The notes under the pieces: model-generated
What the model saw: the letters and a program-made list of their open reading frames with translations, nothing else
The model's database searches: none
Told to the model about the DNA's origin: nothing
Shown here: positions 8,521 to 18,291 of the stretch, one piece after another
Layout: each line of letters opens with the position of its first letter
How positions within the stretch are numbered: position 1 is the first letter of the stretch
Assembly: GCF_001904725.1 (NCBI RefSeq)
Contig: NZ_MRCE01000006.1
Span: forward strand, 204,788 to 268,787
From: Phormidium ambiguum IAM M-71
GTDB taxonomy: Bacteria > Cyanobacteriota > Cyanobacteriia > Cyanobacteriales > Aerosakkonemataceae
DNA: 64,000 bases
Direction: 5' to 3'
Position numbers and translations under genes: made by a program

Positions 8521-11500
8521 ATGATTGAAATTTTGAATATGCAGTTGGGATTAAATCAGCTGTCATTTTGGTTGGCTCAAATAGTAACACCAGTTACTCC
8601 TACAACACCAGTAGTTGCTCCAGAAAGAGCAGCATTGGTATTTTCGGGGCCACAGTTTTTCGCAGCTTTAATTTCTGGGGTATTAATTGCGTTTGCTTTT
8701 CAATTTCTATTAACTAATTTTGGTGTAGCTTTTTTATTAGGACGTGAATCAAGCTCTGATTCCGATCGCAATCGTAATGATGAGTCAGATAGCTTAGGCA
8801 CTACAGTCAAAAAAATTAGTTGGTGGATTGGATTAGCCACATTAATAACTGTTAGTTTAGCAGTATTAGGTGCTACTTACTTAGCAGTAAAATTAAGCTT
8901 AGTTACCAGCCCAATTTTAGGAGCAATTATTGGCTTAACAATTTGGGGAGCATACTTATTATTACTAGTTTGGGCTAGTTCTAGCGCAGTAGGTTCTTTA
9001 ATTGGTTCAGTAATTAATACTGCTACTTCTGGTTTTCAATCAATTGTTGGTACTGCTGCTGCTGCAATAGGTGCCAAAGCTACTTCTAATCAAATTGTTT
9101 CTACTGCTGAAGCTGCTGCGGCTGCGGTGGGAAGACAAATTGGTAGCGCGGTCGATCCGCTTACTATCAGAGAAAACTTAGAAGATTATTTGCAAACTTT
9201 ACGTCCGCCAGAATTGGATTTACCAAGAATCAGACGGGAGTTTGAAAATGTACTCAACGATCCACAATTAGCAGCTGTTGCAGGTAGCGAAGGATTAAGC
9301 AAAATTAACCGTCAAACTTTTGTAGATTTGGTGGGAAATAATACTGCACTTTCTAAGCGAGATGTGAATCGGATTGTCGATACATTAGAGGATTCTTGGA
9401 AGCAAGCAGTTAATAAATTAAATCCCCAGCGTGATGTGATGGGTGAATTAGTTAATTATCTGAAATCTGCTCAAACTAAAGAATTGCGATCGCCAGAATT
9501 AAATCAAAAACTTGACGTATTAATTTCTGAAATGCGTCAACAAAAACAAAATACGCAAGAACAAACCGAAAAAACTCCTGGTTTCATGCAGCAAGCAGTA
9601 CAATATGGCATGAACACAGCAATGGGAGTATTGTTAGGTAGAACTGACCTTTCCGATTTGGATATTGAAGCAATTTTAAATCGGTTAAAGGATACTAAAG
9701 ATCGAGTTGCTAGCGGCGCAAGTCAAGTTACTTCTCAGGTAAGAGATAACGTTCCGGCACTTCCTCCCAGCACACCTAATACTATTAGGTTGGATGTGGA
9801 AAATTATCTGTTAAATTCTTATTCTTGGCACTTCAACCGGGAAACAATCAAACATGAATTTAGACAGCTAATTTATGATACTGAAGCCGATTCGGGTGCT
9901 GTACGTCGCCAATTGGAAAGATTAAGTCGATCGGACTTTATGAATTTACTGCAACAAAGAGACGATCTTACTCCTGTTCGCAGAAATGAAATTGCCGATC
10001 AATTAGAAGCAATTCGTTTGGATGTGCTGGCTCAAGTACAAAAAATAGAAGGAACAGAATACAATCAAGATGTTCGTACTAGAGTAGAAAGTTACCTGCG
10101 AAATACTGGAAAAGATGAATTAAATCCAGAAGGAATTAAGCGCGATTTTCGCACTTTAATTGACGATCCACAGGCGGGGTACGAACAATTACGAGATCGC
10201 CTTTCTCACTTCGATCGTGATACCTTTGTGCAACTCCTCAGTCAGCGAAAAGATCTTACTCAAGAAGATGCAGAAAGAATAGTTAGCGATTTAGAAAATA
10301 CCCGCAATTCTGTACTTGCTCAAGCGCAAAAAGTTCAAGAACAAGCTAAAGCGCAAGTTGAAGCATTGTGGCTGAATTTAGAATCTTACTTGCGGAATAC
10401 TGGTAAGGAAGAATTGAATCCCGACTCCATTAAACGCGAGTTAAATATTCTCTTAAGTAATCCCAATGCTGCATTACCTTTAATTCGTGCTAGATTGTCA
10501 CGTTTCGATCGAGATACACTGGTAAAATTGCTCAGTCAGCGTCGAGATTTGAGCGAAGAACAAGCAAATCAAATTATCGATCAAGTGCAATCAACTTGGA
10601 GTGGCGTAACTCATGCACCGCAAATCGCAGTAGATAAAACTAAAGAACAATACGATCGCGTGACAAATGCGATCGCAGATTATCTGCGAAACACTGGCAA
10701 AGATGAACTCAATCCCGAAGGAATTAAACGAGATTTTGCCAAACTATTTGCTAATCCTCAAGAAGGATCGATCGCACTGCGCGAAAGATTATCTCAAGTC
10801 GATCGAGATACACTTGTAAAACTACTCAGTCAACGTCAAGATTTGAGCGAAGAACAAGTAAATCAAGTCATCGATCAAATCCAAGATAATATTCGCAGTA
10901 TTGTTAGAGCACCGCGCCGATTAGCACAAAGAACTCAAGCCAAAGTAGCAGATTTCCAAGCTACTTTAGAAGATTACTTGCGGAATACTGGCAAAGATGC
11001 TTTAAATCCCGAAGGTATCAAGCGAGATATATCTTTGTTGCTTCACGATCCGCGTACAGGAATGGATAGTTTAGGCGATCGCATTTCTCAGATCGATCGA
11101 GATACAGCAATTAAATTGTTGTCACAACGTCCTGATATTTCGGAAGCTGAAGCAACCAGAATCGTCGATCAAATTATCTCCGTGCGCGATCAGTTTGTCG
11201 AACAAGTGCGGAGTATTCAACGCCGGATTCAAGATGTAATTGACAGCATTTTTGCCCGGATTCGCAACTATTTAAACTCGCTCGATCGACCAGAACTCAA
11301 CTACGATGGAATTAAGCGAGATGTGCGTAAATTGTTTGACGATCCGCAAGCTGGATTTGATGCCATACGCGATCGACTCAGCCACTTTAACCGCGATACC
11401 GCAGTCGCCATCCTGAGTTCCCGCGAAGATATCAGCGAAGCCGATGCTAACAGAATAGTCGATCAAATTGAAAGTGCTCGTAACACCGTCCTGCAACGCG

Positions 11501-11679
11501 CCGAACGCATCCAAAAAGAAGCGCAATATCGCGTTGAAGAAGTGAAGCGACAAGCCGCAAAAAGCGCCGAAGAAACTCGCAAAGCCGCCCGAAACGCCGC
11601 TTGGTGGCTATTCGGTACCGCCTTTGTTTCCGCTATTTGCGCCGCCGTCGCTGGCTTCATTGCCGTTCCCAGTCTTTAA
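8521..11679 (+). CDS. Large membrane-anchored protein with seven ~97-residue repeats
   Basis: The 1052-residue protein starts with several hydrophobic segments (about residues 30-60 and 95-150), then Ala-rich sequence, and ends with one more (AAWWLFGTAFVSAICAAVAG). Between them a module recurs at about 9170, 9790, 10075, 10370, 10670, 10965 and 11255, mostly every ~295 bases. Its core reads YLRNTGKDELNPEGIKRDF, a DP turn, LRDRLSxxDRDTxVxLLSQR, then DLSEEQANQIVDQI and a charged coiled-coil-like stretch. ATG 8521 is preferred over TTG 8500, since AGGA lies ten bases before it. Both ends look membrane-bound, so the repeats may form a long helical arch or tether. I do not recognise the family. 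Confidence 0.85.
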   Translation: MIEILNMQLGLNQLSFWLAQIVTPVTPTTPVVAPERAALVFSGPQFFAALISGVLIAFAFQFLLTNFGVAFLLGRESSSDSDRNRNDESDSLGTTVKKISWWIGLATLITVSLAVLGATYLAVKLSLVTSPILGAIIGLTIWGAYLLLLVWASSSAVGSLIGSVINTATSGFQSIVGTAAAAIGAKATSNQIVSTAEAAAAAVGRQIGSAVDPLTIRENLEDYLQTLRPPELDLPRIRREFENVLNDPQLAAVAGSEGLSKINRQTFVDLVGNNTALSKRDVNRIVDTLEDSWKQAVNKLNPQRDVMGELVNYLKSAQTKELRSPELNQKLDVLISEMRQQKQNTQEQTEKTPGFMQQAVQYGMNTAMGVLLGRTDLSDLDIEAILNRLKDTKDRVASGASQVTSQVRDNVPALPPSTPNTIRLDVENYLLNSYSWHFNRETIKHEFRQLIYDTEADSGAVRRQLERLSRSDFMNLLQQRDDLTPVRRNEIADQLEAIRLDVLAQVQKIEGTEYNQDVRTRVESYLRNTGKDELNPEGIKRDFRTLIDDPQAGYEQLRDRLSHFDRDTFVQLLSQRKDLTQEDAERIVSDLENTRNSVLAQAQKVQEQAKAQVEALWLNLESYLRNTGKEELNPDSIKRELNILLSNPNAALPLIRARLSRFDRDTLVKLLSQRRDLSEEQANQIIDQVQSTWSGVTHAPQIAVDKTKEQYDRVTNAIADYLRNTGKDELNPEGIKRDFAKLFANPQEGSIALRERLSQVDRDTLVKLLSQRQDLSEEQVNQVIDQIQDNIRSIVRAPRRLAQRTQAKVADFQATLEDYLRNTGKDALNPEGIKRDISLLLHDPRTGMDSLGDRISQIDRDTAIKLLSQRPDISEAEATRIVDQIISVRDQFVEQVRSIQRRIQDVIDSIFARIRNYLNSLDRPELNYDGIKRDVRKLFDDPQAGFDAIRDRLSHFNRDTAVAILSSREDISEADANRIVDQIESARNTVLQRAERIQKEAQYRVEEVKRQAAKSAEETRKAARNAAWWLFGTAFVSAICAAVAGFIAVPSL

Positions 11680-11791
11680 TCTTTTAAATTTTGGATTTAC
11701 GATTTGTCCCGTCTTATAAACACGCGACTTGCTACCAAAAATCGGTTCATCCAAAATCTAAAATCTCCCGTTATTGAAACATAGAACAAAT

Positions 11792-11823
11792 AAAAAATGT
11801 CTCTCTAAAGAGAGACATTTTTT
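11792..11823 (+). terminator. Strong, possibly bidirectional terminator
   Basis: TGTCTCTC and GAGAGACA form a perfect 8-bp stem around TAAA, flanked by six As on the left and six Ts on the right. The symmetry would allow termination from both strands. It ends the large repeat-protein transcript. Confidence 0.88.
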
Positions 11824-12216
11824 ATTTATTAGTTTTATTTATTATTTACTGGTTATTAATTATTTGTAAATTATTGATTTTCTGCGAATTACCCTGTTTT
11901 TTATCTACCTTTGGATAGATGATTAGAGAATACAGTAAATTTGAGCTTACAAATCAACGGTAAATCATAAAATACTGATTTTTGGATGTATGGGTTATAG
12001 CAAGTAAATTAACTACTTTCAATAAGTTCGATATTAAATCCGGGAAATTTCCCTAAAATTATGGAAAATAAGGAGATAATTTTTTACCCTAAAAACTCCT
12101 AGTTTGTATAAGTTTAAATAGATTTAAGTCACAAGTTATTAGTGAGACAGATCACACTAAATAAATATTTACAAATCAATAATTGTTTCCGTATTAAGTA
12201 AAATTTCGGGTGTATT
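11824..12216. other. AT-rich intergenic region before the PAS kinase
   Basis: About 390 bases without an ORF, tRNA or notable hairpin. It should contain the promoter of the histidine kinase gene at 12217. I see nothing else supportable. Confidence 0.5.
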
Positions 12217-14166
12217 ATGGTAATAAAGCTGCATCACAGCTATTGGGAAGATGACAGTTATCGGCTAATGCAACCGAAGAAATTAGAATTGACTCAAACA
12301 AACACTAGGAAAATTGCAGAAAACGCTAACCTAGATTATACAAATCCTATTTCTTGGCACCAACAAATGGAACAAGTCGTTAATGATGAAACAAGGGTGT
12401 CCGTTTTTCCATCTACTAGAAATTCAAACAAACACAAAGGAATGTTACTTCCTCAGTCTACTTTACAAGAACTACAATTATATAAGTCTGAAATTGAATG
12501 GAATTACCCAATAGGAGAAGCAGCAAAAACTTTTCAGGCTAACCCTGTACTTCCGGGTGTAATAATTGTTCAAGACCGCAAGTTTGTGGGGGTAGTTTCC
12601 CGGCGGCTATTTTATGAATATATGAGCCGTCCTCATAGTTGGCAGTTATTTTCTAAATTACCCATAAATGCTATTTACCAATTAAGTAAAAAAGAAACTA
12701 TAATATTACCGATTAATACTCCAATTGTAACAGCGGCGAAACAGTGTTTACAGCGACCGCCAGAACTACTCTATGAACCTATTGCTGTGGAAAATCAACA
12801 AGGCGAATATCAAATATTAGACGTGCATCATTTAATGACAGCACAATCAGACATTCACGAATCATTAACAACAGCACTTGTACAAGCGGAAGTCAAATAT
12901 CGTTGTATTTTTGAAAATGCTGTTGATGGAATTTTCCAGACATCACCAGACGGCAAATATATTAACGTTAATCCAGCCTTGGCGCGTATCTATGGATACG
13001 ACTCGCCAGAGGAGATGATTAGTATGGTAACTAATATAGGCTCTCAAGTTTATGTTGAGCCTAACCGCCGGACTGAATTTGTGGCGGCTCTGAAAAATTT
13101 TGGGTCAATTTCTCAGTTTGAATCACTTGTATATCGTCGAGATCATAGTATTATTTGGATTTCGGAAAGTGCGCGTGCCGTTTATAGCGATGATGGCAGA
13201 TTACTGTATTACGAAGGCACAGTTGAAGACATTACAGAGCGCAAACAAGCTGAAGCAGCATTGCGTCATTCCGAAGCGAAACTGAGAAAACAAGCAACAG
13301 AATTAGCCGCAACGTTGCATCAATTAAGACAAACCCAATCACAACTAATCCAAACCGAAAAAATGTCAACATTGGGTCAATTGTTGGCTGGGGTAGCTCA
13401 TGAAATTAACAATCCAGTAAATTCGATTTCTAATAACTTGCCCCATTTAATCCAATATGTGCAAGGGTTAATCGAATTATTAGCAATTTACGATCGAAAT
13501 TTTCACGAAGAAACAGCAGAAATTAAGGCGAAAAAAAATGAAATAGACTTCGATTACATTCAGGAAGATTTGCCACAAATTATGTCGGCGATGTCAGTTG
13601 GAACGGAAAGAATCCGAGAAATTGCTTTGAGTTTACGCAATTTCTCCCGCATGGATGAAGGGAAAAAGAAATTCGCAGATATTCACAAAGGAATAGAGAG
13701 TACATTATTGATTTTACATCATCGATTGAAAGCAAAAGGCGATCGACCAGAAATTCAAATCGTTAAAAATTATGGAGAAATACCCCCAATCAAATGCGCG
13801 TTGGGACAACTGAGCCAAGTATTTATCAATTTGTTAGGTAACTCTATTGATGCCTTAGAACAAAGAATCGAAGAGAACGATCCAGACCTGCCAGCCCCAA
13901 CCATTTGGATTAGTACGGAACTGATTGATAACAATCGGATAAAAATTCGGATTGCTGATAACGGACAAGGGATTGCTGAAGAAAGTTTACATCAATTGTT
14001 TGAGCCTTTTTATACTACCAAACCTTTGGGTAAAGGTACAGGCTTAGGATTATCTATAAGTAAGCAAATCATCACAGAAAAACACGGGGGAAGAATAGAA
14101 TGTCACTCAGCACTGGGCGAAGGAGCAGAATTTTTAATTGAGCTTCCTCTCAGTCCACTAGAATAA
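12217..14166 (+). CDS. PAS-domain sensor histidine kinase
   Basis: The 649-residue soluble kinase has an N-terminal region (about residues 85-210) resembling a paired CBS-like sensor (PGVIIVQDRKFVGVVSRRLF), a PAS domain with PAC tail (about 225-345, from YRCIFENAVDGIFQ to EDITERKQAE), a short coiled coil, a dimerisation helix with the phospho-histidine in LLAGVAHEINNPVNS, and a catalytic domain with NLLGNSIDAL, DNGQGI and GKGTGLGLSISK. No transmembrane segment is seen, so it probably senses a cytoplasmic cue. No response regulator is adjacent. The ATG at 12217 lacks a strong ribosome-binding site; an in-frame ATG at 12268 is possible. Confidence 0.9.
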   Translation: MVIKLHHSYWEDDSYRLMQPKKLELTQTNTRKIAENANLDYTNPISWHQQMEQVVNDETRVSVFPSTRNSNKHKGMLLPQSTLQELQLYKSEIEWNYPIGEAAKTFQANPVLPGVIIVQDRKFVGVVSRRLFYEYMSRPHSWQLFSKLPINAIYQLSKKETIILPINTPIVTAAKQCLQRPPELLYEPIAVENQQGEYQILDVHHLMTAQSDIHESLTTALVQAEVKYRCIFENAVDGIFQTSPDGKYINVNPALARIYGYDSPEEMISMVTNIGSQVYVEPNRRTEFVAALKNFGSISQFESLVYRRDHSIIWISESARAVYSDDGRLLYYEGTVEDITERKQAEAALRHSEAKLRKQATELAATLHQLRQTQSQLIQTEKMSTLGQLLAGVAHEINNPVNSISNNLPHLIQYVQGLIELLAIYDRNFHEETAEIKAKKNEIDFDYIQEDLPQIMSAMSVGTERIREIALSLRNFSRMDEGKKKFADIHKGIESTLLILHHRLKAKGDRPEIQIVKNYGEIPPIKCALGQLSQVFINLLGNSIDALEQRIEENDPDLPAPTIWISTELIDNNRIKIRIADNGQGIAEESLHQLFEPFYTTKPLGKGTGLGLSISKQIITEKHGGRIECHSALGEGAEFLIELPLSPLE

Positions 14167-14176
14167 GAAATTGGTA

Positions 14177-14302
14177 TCACAGTAATGTTTTGGTTGAAGT
14201 GCGATCGACAAATAAATCTAATTGTTGTTCTTTCAGGTGATTTTCTATCTCTCCTCTCGGACGACTCCATGATTTTTCGGTTTGGTAAGTTAAAGAACGA
14301 TA
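14177..14302 (-). pseudogene. IS1380-type transposase remnant
   Basis: On the - strand a 41-codon frame reads YQTEKSWSRPR followed by GEIENHLKEQQLDLFVDRTS, then a stop. Both pieces resemble the C-terminal half of IS1380-family transposases, but the residues normally between them are missing, so this is an internally deleted relic with no start. It lies just after the PAS kinase and before cnfR, at the edge of the nif island. No terminal repeats were found. Confidence 0.6.
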
Positions 14303-14578
14303 CTAAGTTGAACTTCCTCCCCTCATCCCTCTTGTGACAGTTTTGGATGCGAAATGTGGGCTTTAAGATTTCACAAAAGCTTAACCATTTTGCAGTGAGA
14401 AAGTTCAAAATGGACAAAATTTTGATCGATCGGGTTAATAAAATATTGTTCAATTCAAATAAAAGTTAATCCTGTTCTTGTTTATTAACCTTAAACTAAG
14501 TTCGGGATTATAGAAATAATCTACAGTCAAGCGCAGATATTTTCTGAGTCAACTTCTCAAGATTGAACAAGCGATTTT

Positions 14579-16183
14579 ATGTCTTACGCTATTACTGGTA
14601 GTTGTATTCATTGCGATACTTGTCTTCCACTGTGTCCCACAGGCGCTATTAAAATTGTTGATGGTAAAGACTTCTGGATCGATCCAAGTCTATGTAATAA
14701 CTGCAAAGGCTATTACCCACAACCGCAGTGTGTTCTGGTTTGCCCAGTTGATTCTCCAATCCCGCTTCAAGCCAAAAAAGGCAGGTGTAAAGGAAGTAAG
14801 ACAACGATTCCAAATCCAGATCTATTTTCTAATGGCAAGACTAATTTCTTTGCTTCAGCTATTGTTGTTTGGGAACTGTGCAATATTCTAACACAACGCG
14901 GCTCTCTTCCTTGGCAGACAGATGCAACAGGAAAACTGTACTATCAACGTCAAGTCAACAATGGGCAGAGTTCAATTACTTTTCAAATTACGGATCGGCT
15001 TGATAATCAACAGCCTGTAATATTGGAAACATCGGATGCTTTAGCTACGCTCGAAACCTTTGATGTTCGGGCTGCCTGTACGCATTTGATTTATGCTGCT
15101 TATGCCACTTCTCTAGAACAACCCTGGCAGCAAGAGTTCATAATTAGCGATCGCCAAATTGAAACCTATTTAGGTTTAGATAAACGCAAAGATCTCAATA
15201 AAACCACAAAGCTAGCGTTGATTAAAAAACTTGTGCAACAGCCTTGCCAAATTGTTGTTAACATCAACTGGAATCAACAAGGTAAAGTGCCAGGATTTTC
15301 TCTGGAGAAAAGCCGCTTATGGCATTTACTAGAAGTACAAAACCACTTTCAAGAAGATGAACTTGGATGTAAACATCTAGTTGGATTAACATTCAAACTG
15401 AAAGCTGGGTTATGGTCAAAATATTTTTTGAACAGAAACGGATATAAAAACGGCGCTGCTTTTTATCAATACGGAGCGTTACCAAAATCTTTACTAACCA
15501 CAGTTACGACTATTTGGCAGCAACATGAAGGTGCTGCACGTATTATGTTGTGGTTATTGTTTAAAACTAAGATGGGTCAAGAGCAGCGAATTACAGTACC
15601 AACATTGATGCGTGTAGCGTATGGCGAAACTAAATTAACTCAAATCTCTGCCCAATTAGACAGTCGAAAACGGTTACTCCGCACTTTTGAAAGCGATCTA
15701 GAAGTGCTAAATCACTATGGCATCAAACCAATTTTCGATCCAATTACTTACCCAGCCGAAATTCAACCTCTGTGGGCTAAACTAGCTGACTTACCGGATG
15801 ATGCAGAAGCGGCTTTAGAGTTTTGGATTAATGATGGCGAAAGCAATTGTCGGTTAACGGATGCTGCTCCCAGAGGCAAGTGGAATAAGTTAATGAATGC
15901 TCGCCTGCTCCGCTTTGAACTCCCAGATGATTGGCAGAAAAAATCTTCTAAGAAACCGAAACAAAAGCGCGATCGCAAACTAAACCACCAATTACCATTC
16001 CGATCTCAAATTGAACTCTCAGGGCAACAAATTGCATACGCAAGAAAAAAGCTTCAGTTGAGCCAACGCGCTTTAGCAGAGCAGATTGGCAAAAGCCAAA
16101 GTTGGGTGCGAGATGTAGAAAGAGGTCGTTTTCAACCTACATTAAAAGATCGAGCAATCCTACGCCAGATATTGGAGATTTAG
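14579..16183 (+). CDS. cnfR: CnfR/PatB-type nif transcriptional activator
   Basis: The 534-residue protein has an N-terminal bacterial ferredoxin domain with two [4Fe-4S] motifs (Cys 9, 12, 15, 19 and Cys 39, 42, 51, 55), a long central region of unknown fold, and a C-terminal helix-turn-helix (LSQRALAEQIGKSQSWVRDVERG). This architecture and length match CnfR of Leptolyngbya and PatB of Anabaena. CnfR activates nif genes under micro-oxic conditions and its clusters are thought to report oxygen. The gene lies alone on the + strand, convergent with modBC at the distal end of the nif cluster. Likely targets are the mirror-image elements between nifB and nifP (inference). Confidence 0.9.
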   Translation: MSYAITGSCIHCDTCLPLCPTGAIKIVDGKDFWIDPSLCNNCKGYYPQPQCVLVCPVDSPIPLQAKKGRCKGSKTTIPNPDLFSNGKTNFFASAIVVWELCNILTQRGSLPWQTDATGKLYYQRQVNNGQSSITFQITDRLDNQQPVILETSDALATLETFDVRAACTHLIYAAYATSLEQPWQQEFIISDRQIETYLGLDKRKDLNKTTKLALIKKLVQQPCQIVVNINWNQQGKVPGFSLEKSRLWHLLEVQNHFQEDELGCKHLVGLTFKLKAGLWSKYFLNRNGYKNGAAFYQYGALPKSLLTTVTTIWQQHEGAARIMLWLLFKTKMGQEQRITVPTLMRVAYGETKLTQISAQLDSRKRLLRTFESDLEVLNHYGIKPIFDPITYPAEIQPLWAKLADLPDDAEAALEFWINDGESNCRLTDAAPRGKWNKLMNARLLRFELPDDWQKKSSKKPKQKRDRKLNHQLPFRSQIELSGQQIAYARKKLQLSQRALAEQIGKSQSWVRDVERGRFQPTLKDRAILRQILEI

Positions 16184-16353
16184 TAGAGCGAAAACCTTTG
16201 CGATCGCTCTGTAATAAATATCTGTACAAGTGGATTTTTGTTTAAAATTTGTAATCTTAAATATCAGTACTGAATGTCTGACTCGGAGTACAGAGTTTAA
16301 CAGAACAAATAATTTAGCGAATCGCATCATTATCAACTAAAACATCAGCTTTA

Positions 16354-18207
16354 TTAGCCAATCATCAACATCAGACGAAGAGGATCGAACCGAACATACC
16401 AGGGAAATGGACGATCCTTGATCGCTTGCCACTTTTCTTTAAAAACTTCAGCTTGCACGTGGTAATCGTGTGAATCTATAGGTTCGCCATTCAGTTTAAG
16501 GAACAGCGTCATCCTATGGGGAGTCTCGCTGGTTGAAGCTAACCAACAGGGAAATGTATTATTCAGATTTGCGTCAGGATTAGGCATAATACTAATTTGG
16601 TGAGCACGAATACCAACATCTGCTAAATCATTGGGAATAGCTTCTACGACTTGTAAAGTGATGCCCCAATCAATGGCTTCCACAGCATTAGATCTAACAG
16701 CTGTAGCGCGAGAAAAGTTTTTACACCCAGTCAGTTGAGCGACACGCACGGTGCGAGGATGCTCAAAAATCTGATGTTTGGAGTCAAAAGCGATCGCTCG
16801 ACCGCCAGACATCACCATCAATTTTTCGCATACTCGATACGCTTCCTCTAGATTGTGTGTCACAAATAAAGTGACACCTGAATAAGTAGATAAAGTTTCG
16901 ATGAGTTGACGTTCGACTTGAGCGCGGAGATAGGTATCAAGTGCAGAAAATGGCTCATCTAATAATAATACTTCTGGTTCAGTTGCCAACGCTCTCGCTA
17001 AAGCTACTCGCTGCTGTTGTCCACCGGAAAGTTGATGCGGATAGCGATCGCCTAATCTCTGCAATTGTAGTAAAGTAAGCTTTTGATTTACCCGTTGCGA
17101 TCGTCGTGATTTTGGTAAATGTTGCAAACCAAAAGCAATGTTCTGAACAACAGTCATGTGAGGAAATAAAGCATAGTTTTGAAATACCAAACTAACTTTG
17201 CGCTGATGGCTAGGAATATTGATCCGCTGTTCTGAATCAAATAAAATCTGACCGTTTAAGACGATTTTTCCTTTAGTTGGTGTTTCTACCCCAGCGATAC
17301 AACGCAGTGTCATACTCTTGCCAGAACCAGATCCACCTAACAATCCTAAAGTCTCCTGTTGAGCCGTAAAAGCGGTATTAAGTGTAAAACTAGCAAGCTG
17401 CTTTTCAATATCAACAAGTAATCCGTACTCTAGCTTAGGTAATTGAGGTTTAGTAAGTGGTACGATTTGAGGAGATTCAGTTCTTTTACTTCTACCATTT
17501 ACAGGTTCATTGGCTTCAACTATCCCTAAAAGATTACCCTGAATCTTACGTTCATATTGCTTCTGCCATATATTTACCGCAATGATGCCCGACAATGAAA
17601 TCGTCATAATTAGCATCACCCATAACCACGCTTCATTCATTGCTCCCGCTTCTACTGCAAAGTAAATTGCCATCGGTAAAGTTTGTGTTTGACCGGGAAT
17701 ATTACCTGCTAGCATTAGAGTTGCCCCAAATTCTCCTAAACCTCTGGCAAATGCCAGCATTGTTCCAGCCAGAATACCAGGAATAGAAAGTGGCAGTAGC
17801 ACGCGCCAGAAAATACGTGCCTTCGATGCACCAAGAGTTTCAGCAACTTGTAGTAATCTGCGATCGACCTGTTCAAAAGCTCCTAGAGCAGTTTTATACA
17901 TCAAGGGAAACGCCACAACCGTTGCCGCAATTACGGCTGCATACCAAGTAAAAACAACATTGATATCAAATTTAGCCATTAACTGACCTAGTGGACTATT
18001 CTTGCCAAACATCCACAGCAGCAAAAAGCCCACAACCGTTGGTGGCAAAATCAACGGTGCAATGAAAGCACCCTCAATAATTGACTTCCATCGTCCTCGA
18101 TAGCTTAACATCCAGTAAGCAGCCGCAAGCCCTGTAAAAAATGTAATGACAGTTGCCAGCCCTGCTGTTTTAAGTGATATCCATAATGGCGAGAGATCTA
18201 CAATCAT
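16354..18207 (-). CDS. modBC: Molybdate ABC transporter, fused permease and ATPase (ModBC)
   Basis: The 617-residue protein joins a permease (residues 1-225, about five membrane helices, with the EAA loop ETLGASKARIFWRVLLPLSIPG) to an ABC ATPase: Walker A GGSGSGKS, Q-loop QNYALFPHM, signature LSGGQQQR, Walker B VLLLDEPFSALD and the switch histidine in FVTHN. The C-terminal ~120 residues resemble a molybdate-sensing TOBE region in divergent form. With ModA it imports molybdate for FeMo-co and other molybdoenzymes. ModBC fusions are common in cyanobacteria. It is transcribed after modA, as last gene of the - strand island. Confidence 0.93.
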   Translation of the reverse strand: MIVDLSPLWISLKTAGLATVITFFTGLAAAYWMLSYRGRWKSIIEGAFIAPLILPPTVVGFLLLWMFGKNSPLGQLMAKFDINVVFTWYAAVIAATVVAFPLMYKTALGAFEQVDRRLLQVAETLGASKARIFWRVLLPLSIPGILAGTMLAFARGLGEFGATLMLAGNIPGQTQTLPMAIYFAVEAGAMNEAWLWVMLIMTISLSGIIAVNIWQKQYERKIQGNLLGIVEANEPVNGRSKRTESPQIVPLTKPQLPKLEYGLLVDIEKQLASFTLNTAFTAQQETLGLLGGSGSGKSMTLRCIAGVETPTKGKIVLNGQILFDSEQRINIPSHQRKVSLVFQNYALFPHMTVVQNIAFGLQHLPKSRRSQRVNQKLTLLQLQRLGDRYPHQLSGGQQQRVALARALATEPEVLLLDEPFSALDTYLRAQVERQLIETLSTYSGVTLFVTHNLEEAYRVCEKLMVMSGGRAIAFDSKHQIFEHPRTVRVAQLTGCKNFSRATAVRSNAVEAIDWGITLQVVEAIPNDLADVGIRAHQISIMPNPDANLNNTFPCWLASTSETPHRMTLFLKLNGEPIDSHDYHVQAEVFKEKWQAIKDRPFPWYVRFDPLRLMLMIG

Positions 18208-18291
18208 GGCAGCGTAGGTGGTAGATAGAGAAAATGAGGTAAAAAATATTTCCTAATGACCAATGACTAATAACCAATAACTAATAACTAT

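Noticed and set aside
14103..14453. 116-codon - strand ORF after the PAS kinase
   Set aside because: It runs in a different frame from the transposase-like peptides, and its end is antisense to the kinase gene.
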